Part shown: in pieces, positions 1 to 5,407 of the stretch | How the letters are laid out: each line of letters starts with the position of its first letter | How positions within the stretch are numbered: position 1 is the first letter of the stretch | Notes under the pieces: generated by a model | What the model saw: the letters and a program-made list of their open reading frames with translations, nothing else | The model's database searches: none | What the model was told of the DNA's origin: nothing | Position numbers and translations under genes: made by a program | Origin: JBKPCD01 sp046727175 | GTDB lineage: Bacteria > Acidobacteriota > Vicinamibacteria > Vicinamibacterales > 2-12-FULL-66-21 | Length of the DNA: 25,094 nt | Reading direction: 5' to 3' | Assembly (NCBI GenBank): GCA_046727175.1 | Contig: JBKPCD010000154.1 | Location: 1-25,094, forward strand

Positions 1-2
1 CA

Positions 3-338
3 GTCGAAGGCACCAACGTCCTCTGGTACCGGCAGCCCGCAGCCAACTGGAACCAGGCGCTGCCCGTTGGAAACGGCCGCCTTGGCGCGATGGTGTTCGG
101 CGGCACGGCCGACGAACGACTGCCGGTCGGTGTCGATCTCGCCTGGGCCGCCGGTAAGGCAACGCGCGCCGTGCTGCATCCGCGCCTGGACGGAGTGTTC
201 CGCGTCAGGCCACCAGAGGACAAACGCGTTGCCGCAATCACCGCCGGCGCGAAAGCCACGCCCATGACCGAGCTCGCCGACGGAAGCATCAAGGTCCAGC
301 TTGCGGGCGGCCGCGATTATACCTTGTCCTTTCGGTGA
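3..338 (+). pseudogene. GH95 alpha-L-fucosidase-like remnant, internally deleted, 5' end outside the window
   Basis: The frame is open from base 3 to TGA at 336-338. The first ~35 residues (LWYRQPAANWNQALPVGNG, then RLGAMVFGG) match the N-terminal signature of GH95 family glycosidases, which cleave terminal L-fucose or related sugars from glycans. Right after 'DERL' the text becomes the family's C-terminal beta domain (VDLAWAAGKATRAVLHP onward, ending AGGRDYTLSF). Normal GH95 proteins are about 750-800 residues, so the whole catalytic (alpha/alpha)6 barrel is missing while the frame is kept. Such a protein cannot be a glycosidase. The M24-like gene follows 34 bp later on the same strand. The family match is from recognised motifs; the deletion is inferred from adjacency of the two ends and could also be an assembly join. 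Confidence 0.75.
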
Positions 339-372
339 GAGGGGACGATGACAGGATAAAGGGGGGAGCGCG

Positions 373-1485
373 ATGGCCGAGATCGACCAAAAGATTGAAC
401 GCCTTCAGCGTATCGCCCGCGACGCGCAGCTCGCGGGCGTCCTCCTCGGCACGCAGTACAACTTCGCCTGGCTGACCGGCGGCGGCACGAACCGCATCGA
501 TGGCTCGCGCGAGGCCGGCGCGGGCACGCTGCTCGTGGCCGCCAACGGGCGCCATTTCGTCCTCGCCAACGCCATCGAGATGCCCCGATTGCTCGACGAA
601 GAGCTTACGGGCCTCGACTTCGAGCCCGTTGAATTCCCGTGGGCCGCCGAGCGCGGCGATCCCGCCTGCATCGCGACTCACGCGACGCGCGTGCTGAACA
701 CGTCCGCCGCCATAGGGTCCGATCTCCCGCTCTCCGGGGCCCTCACGATCGATGGCGTTGTTGCGCGCGCACGTGCGCGGCTGACGGAGGAAGAAGTCGA
801 ACGCTACCGTGCGCTCGGCCGGGAAACGGGAGCAGTCGTCGGCAGAGCCTGTCGCTCCCTGGAGCCAGGTCTCGAGGAGCGGGAAATTGCTCGTCGTGTG
901 GGTGACGCGATCGCATCGATCGGCGCTCGAGCGATCGTGACGCTCATCGCGGCGGATGAGCGAATCGCACGGTATCGCCATCCAGTGCCGACTGGCGCGC
1001 GATGGCAGCATGTTGCGCTCGTGGCGACATGCGCCGAGCGCAGCGGTCTCGTCATGTCGGTTACACGAATCGTCACGACGACCCCGAGCGATGAGCTGAC
1101 GCGACGCACGCGCGCAACAGCGACAGTGTTCGCGCGCATGATCGCGGCCACACGCCCTAGGGCGACCGGCCGCGAAATCTTTGCAGCAACGGTGCGCGCG
1201 TACGAAGAGGTTGGATTCCCCGGCGAGGAGTTGAAGCACCATCAGGGAGGCGCCGCCGGATATCGCTCGCGCGAGTGGGTCGCCCATCCGACTTCCGACG
1301 AGATCGTTCAGGACCGGCAGGCGTTCGCGTGGAACCCGACGATCACCGGCACGAAGGTCGAGGAAACGGTGCTCGTGGATCGTCGCGGTTTCGAGGTACT
1401 GACGACGACTCCTGGATGGCCGTCCATCAGCGGTACGGTCGACGGCGTGGATCTGCTCGTGCCGGACGTGCTCGTCCTTGGCTAA
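373..1485 (+). CDS. M24-fold (creatinase/Xaa-Pro aminopeptidase-like) protein, probably not a metallopeptidase
   Basis: The ATG at 373 follows a strong purine-rich RBS (ggggggag, 361-368). The 370-residue protein has the two-part layout of M24 peptidases: a creatinase-like N-terminal domain (about 1-140, with 'YNFAWLTGGGTNRID') and a pita-bread C-terminal domain (about 150-355, with 'ARYRHPVPTG' and 'TKVEETVLV'). True M24 enzymes bind two metals with Asp, Asp, His, Glu, Glu. Here the stretch that should carry both Asp reads 'VALVATCAERSGLVMSVTR', the EP motif reads 'WNPT', and only a His (HHQGG) and the last Glu (KVEET) remain. It is therefore probably a cytosolic pseudo-enzyme or uses another chemistry. 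No signal peptide is visible. It ends just before a strong inverted repeat. Confidence 0.8.
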   Translation: MAEIDQKIERLQRIARDAQLAGVLLGTQYNFAWLTGGGTNRIDGSREAGAGTLLVAANGRHFVLANAIEMPRLLDEELTGLDFEPVEFPWAAERGDPACIATHATRVLNTSAAIGSDLPLSGALTIDGVVARARARLTEEEVERYRALGRETGAVVGRACRSLEPGLEEREIARRVGDAIASIGARAIVTLIAADERIARYRHPVPTGARWQHVALVATCAERSGLVMSVTRIVTTTPSDELTRRTRATATVFARMIAATRPRATGREIFAATVRAYEEVGFPGEELKHHQGGAAGYRSREWVAHPTSDEIVQDRQAFAWNPTITGTKVEETVLVDRRGFEVLTTTPGWPSISGTVDGVDLLVPDVLVLG

Positions 1486-1486
1486 A

Positions 1487-1538
1487 GGCCTTGACCGACT
1501 CGATTCTGGGTTTTTGAGTCAAGTTTTCGGTCAAGGCC
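1487..1538 (+). terminator. Inverted repeat, probable terminator of the M24-like gene
   Basis: A perfect 12-bp inverted repeat, GGCCTTGACCGA (1487-1498) with TCGGTCAAGGCC (1527-1538), starts one base after the stop codon. An inner pair GACTC (1497-1501) and GAGTC (1516-1520) with T5 in the loop extends the fold on one side. No T-tract follows, so it may be a stem-loop that stabilises the 3' end or a repeat element rather than a classic intrinsic terminator. Confidence 0.6.
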
Positions 1539-1564
1539 GTCCGCGCGACAGCGCGGCGTTATCA

Positions 1565-1617
1565 AGCGAGGCGATCTAGCTTGGCAGAGCCTGGACGGTC
1601 TCAGACGGAGCCTCGCT
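1565..1617. repeat. 8-bp inverted repeat in the intergenic palindrome cluster
   Basis: AGCGAGGC (1565-1572) pairs with GCCTCGCT (1610-1617) around a 37-bp middle. It is the second of three inverted repeats packed between the M24-like gene and the receiver-like gene. No ORF is credible here. Confidence 0.5.
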
Positions 1618-1624
1618 AGAAGTC

Positions 1625-1709
1625 GTTTCAAAACCTGTAGTGTCCGCCTTCAGGCGGACTCCTTTGCCCGCTGAAGAAGCCGGCGCCTAGGGTGAGGAGG
1701 TCTTGAAAC
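1625..1709. repeat. Nested palindromic element with GTCCGCC-TTCA-GGCGGAC core
   Basis: The outer arms GTTTCAAAACCT (1625-1636) and AGGTCTTGAAAC (1698-1709) are inverted with one mismatch. Inside is a perfect 7-bp stem with a 4-base loop, GTCCGCC-TTCA-GGCGGAC (1642-1659). It sits at the 3' side of the minus-strand receiver gene, so it could terminate that transcript. It resembles REP-like palindromes that recur in acidobacterial genomes (from memory, not searched). Confidence 0.55.
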
Positions 1710-1724
1710 CAGGTCTAGCGCAGA

Positions 1725-2078
1725 TCAGGCAGGGTACGCCCCGTTCGGCATCAGGTGGCGGAGCGCGGTAATCAGCCGACGCGGCTCGCTACTGGCGGGG
1801 AGCACCACGTCGAAAGGCAGGTGCTCGCGCCCGTGTCTGATGAACGGATCGATTCGAACGATTGGGATGACGGCCGCCAGCAGTTTCGAGCAGATTGCAT
1901 CGACGCTCGGGCGATGGTCGCTCAGCACGCACGCGGCGACAACGCCCGCCGGTATTTCACCCAATATCGCCCTGCTGCTGAGAGATACCGGCACGTAGCC
2001 GCAGAAACGCAGGATCAATTCGTACCTTGCGCTCAGCTCGGGGTCGTCGACGATCAACAGGATTTTCAGCTGATCCAC
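1725..2078 (-). CDS. Stand-alone response-regulator receiver-like protein
   Basis: The 117 residues resemble a CheY-like receiver domain only: a beta-1 end with acidic pair 'LLIVDDPELS', helix 1 'ARYELILRFCGY', and a possible phospho-acceptor Asp at the end of strand 3 ('CVLSDHRPS'). The Lys normally found after strand 5 is not clear ('VVLPAS'), so phosphorylation chemistry may be altered. No output domain follows. The start is a GTG at 2078. It lies 61 bp downstream of the coiled-coil gene on the same strand and is likely cotranscribed with it. The fold call is reasonable, but the partner kinase and target are unknown. Confidence 0.65.
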   Translation of the reverse strand: MDQLKILLIVDDPELSARYELILRFCGYVPVSLSSRAILGEIPAGVVAACVLSDHRPSVDAICSKLLAAVIPIVRIDPFIRHGREHLPFDVVLPASSEPRRLITALRHLMPNGAYPA

Positions 2079-2139
2079 GAACGGCTATCTTACTCCGGTT
2101 GCGTCGAGTGGAGCAAACTTGCAGCCCCCGCCGGCCCTC

Positions 2140-2424
2140 TCATCGGTGAGCGAGGCGGCGTCCGCCACCAGCCAGCTCGTTGGCGCGGGTGAGTTGACGC
2201 TCGTAGAGCCTCACCCACAACTCAGCAGACCTGTGCAGGTGGTCGAAGGTCTCTCGAAGTTCCGCGTTTTCCTGTCGCAGCCGCTCGTTCTCGCTTTCCA
2301 GCACATTCAGCTCCGCCTCGCTCCGCCGACGATGCATGATCTCCGCCTGAATGACGCGTCCTGACGTAAATACACACAATCGATGCGGGAAGTTGGCGAG
2401 CAAGAATTCTTCGCTCTCGATCAT
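2140..2424 (-). CDS. Small coiled-coil protein of unknown function
   Basis: I do not recognise the family. Starting at the ATG at 2424 gives 94 residues: a short globular N-terminus ('FPHRLCVFTSGRVIQAEI') and then a strongly charged heptad region rich in Glu, Leu, Asn and Arg ('NVLESENERLRQENAELRE') typical of a parallel coiled coil. A TTG start at 2487 would add 21 residues but would overlap the divergent secreted-protein gene. No good RBS is visible for either start. The receiver-like gene follows 61 bp downstream on the same strand, so this may be its coiled-coil partner. Basis: coding-like composition and context only. Confidence 0.5.
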   Translation of the reverse strand: MIESEEFLLANFPHRLCVFTSGRVIQAEIMHRRRSEAELNVLESENERLRQENAELRETFDHLHRSAELWVRLYERQLTRANELAGGGRRLAHR

Positions 2425-2473
2425 GTAGTAACGTTGTGCCGTGAACTCAGCAGCATACTTCTGGAGACGAGCG

Positions 2474-2962
2474 ATGTGGATGAGCAAGCGATCTGTCGGG
2501 TGCCTGATTGTGGCGCTCGCGTCAGTTGTCGTGACCGGTCCTCGATCCGCGCTGCGCGCGCAGGCGCCCGCCGCTCAGTCCGCTTCGCGTGCCGAGCGGA
2601 CGACGTGGTACTTCTATCGCGTGAAGTGGGGCCACCAGGACGAGTTCGTGGATCTGTTCAGGAAGAACCATTACCCGGTCTTGAAAGAGGAGATGAAGTC
2701 CGGAAGGATCACCGCCGTGAGGACGTTCGTCCCGACGTATCACGGCGACGGACGGGCGGATTGGACGTTCGCCGTCGCGATTACGTTCCGCGACGCCGCA
2801 GCGATGGTGGGACCATCCGGCGAGGAAGAGATCGTGCGGAAGCTCTATCCGGATCAGGCGACGTTCCAGAAGGAGGAGCAGCGGCGATTCGAGATCCTCG
2901 ACGCGCATTGGGACGTGCCGTTGAACGAGCTCGATCTCGATGCACGTCGGCCGCCGCAGTAA
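2474..2962 (+). CDS. Secreted small protein, dimeric alpha/beta-barrel-like, function unknown
   Basis: The chosen ATG at 2474 lies 7 bases after GGAG (2463-2466); a second ATG at 2480 is possible. The N-terminus is a Sec signal peptide: basic start (MSKR), hydrophobic 'GCLIVALASVVVTG', then a likely cleavage after 'ALRAQA'. The mature ~130 residues begin 'TTWYFYRVKWGHQDEFVDLF' and alternate strands and amphipathic helices as in ferredoxin-like dimeric barrel proteins. A variable region ends in 'RFEILDAHWDVPLNEL'. No catalytic residues stand out. Its start overlaps the upstream edge of the divergent coiled-coil gene, so the two may share a promoter region of about 50 bp. A small ORF follows 23 bp later with its own RBS. 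Confidence 0.7.
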   Translation: MWMSKRSVGCLIVALASVVVTGPRSALRAQAPAAQSASRAERTTWYFYRVKWGHQDEFVDLFRKNHYPVLKEEMKSGRITAVRTFVPTYHGDGRADWTFAVAITFRDAAAMVGPSGEEEIVRKLYPDQATFQKEEQRRFEILDAHWDVPLNELDLDARRPPQ

Positions 2963-2985
2963 CGGCCCGTGCAGGAGGCATCACG

Positions 2986-3171
2986 ATGAAGGATCTCACT
3001 CCGCACACGACCGAGCTCGAGACGGGCAAGATCAGGTTTCTCGAAGAAATGGCAGCGAAGTACAGCCTCCCCGATATCGGCAAGGCTGTCCGCTGCCTGC
3101 TGAACTTGCGCGCGTAGAATCCGGATCGACTCGACGAGATCTTCGGTGAGGTGCGATGCTGCGATTGTTGA
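2986..3171 (+). pseudogene. Small conserved-type ORF interrupted by an in-frame TAG
   Basis: A strong RBS (AGGAGG, 2973-2978) stands 7 bases before the ATG at 2986. The frame gives 43 residues (ending 'KAVRCLLNLRA') to TAG at 3115-3117. The same frame then runs on as 'NPDRLDEIFGEVRCCDC' to TGA at 3169-3171. With a Glu codon in place of TAG (one base change, GAG to TAG) the reading is a continuous 61-residue protein ending in a Cys-rich tail, which fits a small family I remember as ending in 'EVRC-x-C'. The helical 'LPDIGKAVRCLLN' part could be ribbon-helix-helix-like. It may be a recent nonsense mutant, a sequencing error, or functional as a truncated product. Confidence 0.55.
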
Positions 3172-3249
3172 CGCGTCTGGGGACTCAAAGGGGGGCCGCC
3201 CCGCGACGAAGGCTCAGGCCCTGAGCCCCGTCGAAGGGCGGGAGACGCG
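3172..3249. terminator. Large palindromic element between convergent genes
   Basis: The outer arms CGCGTCT (3172-3178) and AGACGCG (3243-3249) enclose a strong inner hairpin: CGACG (3204-3208) and CGTCG (3229-3233) flank GGCTCAGG-C-CCTGAGCC (3211-3227). It lies exactly between the plus-strand small ORF and the minus-strand RRM gene, so it can act as a bidirectional terminator. The 'CCCTGAGCC..GTCGAAGGG' text resembles a palindrome widespread in high-GC bacteria (from memory). Confidence 0.6.
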
Positions 3250-3269
3250 AGTCTGCCGAACCAACGAGA

Positions 3270-3578
3270 CTACCAGTGCTCGGATCGAGATCGGCTGTTC
3301 GCGCCGCCACGGAAGCCGCCGCCACCCTGAGGCTTGGGACGCGCTTCGTTGACGGTCAGGTTGCGCCCGCCCAACTTGTAGTTGTTGAACGCGGTGATCA
3401 CCTTCTGAGCGTCCTCATCCGACGCCATTTCGACGAAGGCGAACCCTCGCGCCCGGCCGGTCGCCATGTCGCGCATGACATTCACCTTCTCGACCGAGCC
3501 TGCGCTCGCGAACAGCTCCTGGAGATCCTGTTCACCGGTTTCGTACGGCAGATTACCGACGTAGAGTTTTCGAGCCAT
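3270..3578 (-). CDS. Single-RRM RNA-binding protein
   Basis: A 102-residue protein with one RNA recognition motif: RNP2 'LYVGNL' at residues 5-10 and RNP1 'RGFAFVEM' at 44-51, whose aromatic residues stack on RNA. The tail is Gly/Arg/Ser-rich ('QGGGGFRGGANSRSRS'). This matches the small glycine-rich RNA-binding proteins of cyanobacteria and other bacteria, often cold-induced and thought to act as RNA chaperones. The ATG at 3578 is chosen because family members begin 'MARKLYVGNL'. A GTG at 3593 would sit on top of the only Shine-Dalgarno-like GGGAG. The gene has its own promoter about 170 bases upstream, giving a long structured leader that suggests post-transcriptional control. Confidence 0.9.
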   Translation of the reverse strand: MARKLYVGNLPYETGEQDLQELFASAGSVEKVNVMRDMATGRARGFAFVEMASDEDAQKVITAFNNYKLGGRNLTVNEARPKPQGGGGFRGGANSRSRSEHW

Positions 3579-3596
3579 GGTCTTGTGCTTCACTCC

Positions 3597-3616
3597 CGCC
3601 CCGCACCGGCGGGGCG
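3597..3616 (-). promoter_or_regulatory. GC hairpin next to the Shine-Dalgarno of the RRM gene
   Basis: A perfect 7-bp stem CGCCCCG (3597-3603) with CGGGGCG (3610-3616) and a 6-base loop lies in the leader of the RRM gene. On the minus strand it runs directly into GGGAG (3597-3593), the only SD-like sequence before the start. It could mask or present the ribosome site. The role is inferred. Confidence 0.4.
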
Positions 3617-3753
3617 TTACCAGACGTGTTGTCGTCCTTCGATGGATCTAGCTGTGCTGGGCTAACACGTCGCGGAGAGAAGCGAGACTGAAGCTCGATT
3701 CGGCGCCCGGCGCTGGCTCAAGCAGGAAGGCTGTGGTCCACCTGAAAGAAGGC

Positions 3754-3781
3754 AGTATAACAGGCGGTGGCGCGCTGTAAA
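3754..3781 (-). promoter_or_regulatory. Sigma-70-type promoter of the RRM gene
   Basis: On the minus strand: -35 TTTACA (3781-3776), a 16-bp spacer, and -10 TATACT (3759-3754), each one or two bases from consensus. The predicted transcript start near 3747 leaves a leader of about 170 bases before the ATG. It lies in the gap just past the M48 stop codon, so the RRM gene need not depend on M48 transcription. Confidence 0.55.
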
Positions 3782-3813
3782 CCTGTGCAGTACGCCACCT
3801 TGCCTGAAATGCG

Positions 3814-5241
3814 TCAGTGGTTCGCGGTATCCGAGATCTGGAGCGACTGACGCACGCGGCGAAACGTGTTCAGGTACGGGGATGCCTCGTTCTCCGGCGC
3901 GACACCGATGAGGAATAGCACGCTTCCGTCGCGCAACTGCACCGTTGACACGTTCACGGCCTCGCGCTCGCCCGTCAGTTCGGAAACATTGCTGAGCGTT
4001 GTCGTGATGCCCTCACGGCCACCGATCATCGTGCGCGAGTAGCCCTCTTCGCGGCGGAGCTGTGGGTTGCTCCGGGCGAAGCTTCTCAGCAGCTGTTCCG
4101 TGCTTTGCTGCAGCCCGCTGCCGTCTCCACGCATCACGCCAATCTCGATTCCGTGCGTAAACGCAGACTGACCCTCTGATTCGACGTAGCCCCCCTCGGG
4201 AGCGTACGTTACGGTGTTGCCCTGGCCGAACTGACGCCAGTTCGCAGGTACGTTGATGCGCAGAAACTGCGCGGGCCGATACGTCTGCCACTCGTCCGAT
4301 GGCAGATCTACGCGCTCGCGTCGACCGGTGCTCACTGGACGCGAGCCGCGGTCGCGTCCTTGCTGCGACTGCGCAATCTGCTGCATCGTCGGCGCCGGAG
4401 GCATCCGAGCCAACCTCGAGTGAATCTCCTGGATCTGGCTGGTCGGTGCGGTCGCACGCGCGACTTGCAGGGACTGGGCTTCGCGGTTGATCGCCTCGTA
4501 GCGGTTACCCGGGTTCGGGTGGTCGCTCAACCATTCAGGTCCGTTGCTGCCACCCTGCCGTTCGATCGTTTTGAACATGTTGGCCATCTCGCGCGGGTCG
4601 TACCCCGCACGTGCCATGATCTGCGCGCCCATCAGGTCCGCTTCGCGCTCGTACTCCCGGCTGTATTTGAGAAAGTACGTTCCCAGCCCGAACTGCGATC
4701 CCTGCGCGATCACGCTTCCAGTACGGCCGCCCACGATCGCGCCGAGGACCTGACCCGCAATCGCGCCGATCTGAAACTTCTGACCTTTGGTGGCCTGCGC
4801 GGTTCCATGTCTGAGAACGACGTGGCTCAACTCGTGGGCCATGACACCAGCAACCTCGCCGTCGGTCTTCGCCGCTTCGATCATGCCGCGGTGCAGGAAC
4901 ATCGGGCCGCCAGGCAGCGCGAAGGCATTAATCTCTTTCACGTTCACGACGTCGAACGAGTAACGGAACGCGGGCTGCCGCAATTCGTCGGGGATGGCAT
5001 CGACGAGTCGATTGCCAATCCGTTCGACGAACTGCTCGGCCGGCCGGTCATCCAGCATCGGAAGCTGCTTTCTAACCTCAGCAGCAGCTTCCCGTCCCAG
5101 TTTCACATCGTCTTCAGGCGAAAAGCTGTTACTATGCGGAGTAATGCGCGTCTGGGCTGCAGGGCTGAGCGTGACCGACCCTGCCAATGTCGAGACGAGC
5201 AGAAATGTTTTCATCCTCTGACGTTGTAGTAGTCGCGCCAT
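3814..5241 (-). CDS. Secreted M48-family zinc metalloprotease
   Basis: A 475-residue protein with an N-terminal signal peptide (basic 'RLLQRQRMK', hydrophobic 'TFLLVSTLAGSVTLSPAA'). The peptidase M48 domain covers about residues 45-270: zinc motif HELSH at 136-140 and the third ligand Glu200 in 'YEREADLMG', followed by 'WLSDHPNPGNRYEAI'. Periplasmic members (BepA-like) degrade or help assemble outer-membrane proteins. After a Gln/Pro-rich linker a C-terminal domain of about 150 residues ('INVPANWRQFG' onward) is of unknown role. The ATG at 5241 is preferred because GGGA lies 6 bases upstream; the ATG at 5214 also leaves a signal peptide but its AGAGG touches the start codon. Divergent from the sigma-factor gene. 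Confidence 0.9.
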   Translation of the reverse strand: MARLLQRQRMKTFLLVSTLAGSVTLSPAAQTRITPHSNSFSPEDDVKLGREAAAEVRKQLPMLDDRPAEQFVERIGNRLVDAIPDELRQPAFRYSFDVVNVKEINAFALPGGPMFLHRGMIEAAKTDGEVAGVMAHELSHVVLRHGTAQATKGQKFQIGAIAGQVLGAIVGGRTGSVIAQGSQFGLGTYFLKYSREYEREADLMGAQIMARAGYDPREMANMFKTIERQGGSNGPEWLSDHPNPGNRYEAINREAQSLQVARATAPTSQIQEIHSRLARMPPAPTMQQIAQSQQGRDRGSRPVSTGRRERVDLPSDEWQTYRPAQFLRINVPANWRQFGQGNTVTYAPEGGYVESEGQSAFTHGIEIGVMRGDGSGLQQSTEQLLRSFARSNPQLRREEGYSRTMIGGREGITTTLSNVSELTGEREAVNVSTVQLRDGSVLFLIGVAPENEASPYLNTFRRVRQSLQISDTANH

Positions 5242-5302
5242 GTGGGGTCCCAGTGCAAGGGCAACGCCACCCGCCAACAGGGACCAAATCGCTCCGAGAA
5301 GC

Positions 5303-5317
5303 GTCTATTTTATAGAC
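5303..5317. promoter_or_regulatory. 15-bp dyad between divergent M48 and sigma-factor genes
   Basis: A perfect dyad GTCTAT-TTT-ATAGAC lies in the 166-bp divergent intergenic region and is conspicuously AT-rich in a GC-rich background. It could be an operator, and on the minus strand the TATAAA inside could also serve as a -10 box of the M48 gene. Neither role is proven. Confidence 0.4.
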
Positions 5318-5407
5318 CCCACACAATTCGGTGTCCTTTAATGATGACGGCCCAGCCGACGGGACGGTTTCCTGCCGTCCTGCGCGGATCGAGGCAGACT
5401 GCTTGCA

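Noticed and set aside
289..1287. Long minus-strand ORF (332 codons) opposite the M24-like gene
   Set aside because: Arg/Ala/Cys-rich translation with no family signal. It is the antisense shadow of a gene with a strong RBS and recognisable fold.
4360..5229. Plus-strand ORF (289 codons) opposite the M48 gene
   Set aside because: Opposite a protease with HELSH zinc motif; no domain and poor composition.
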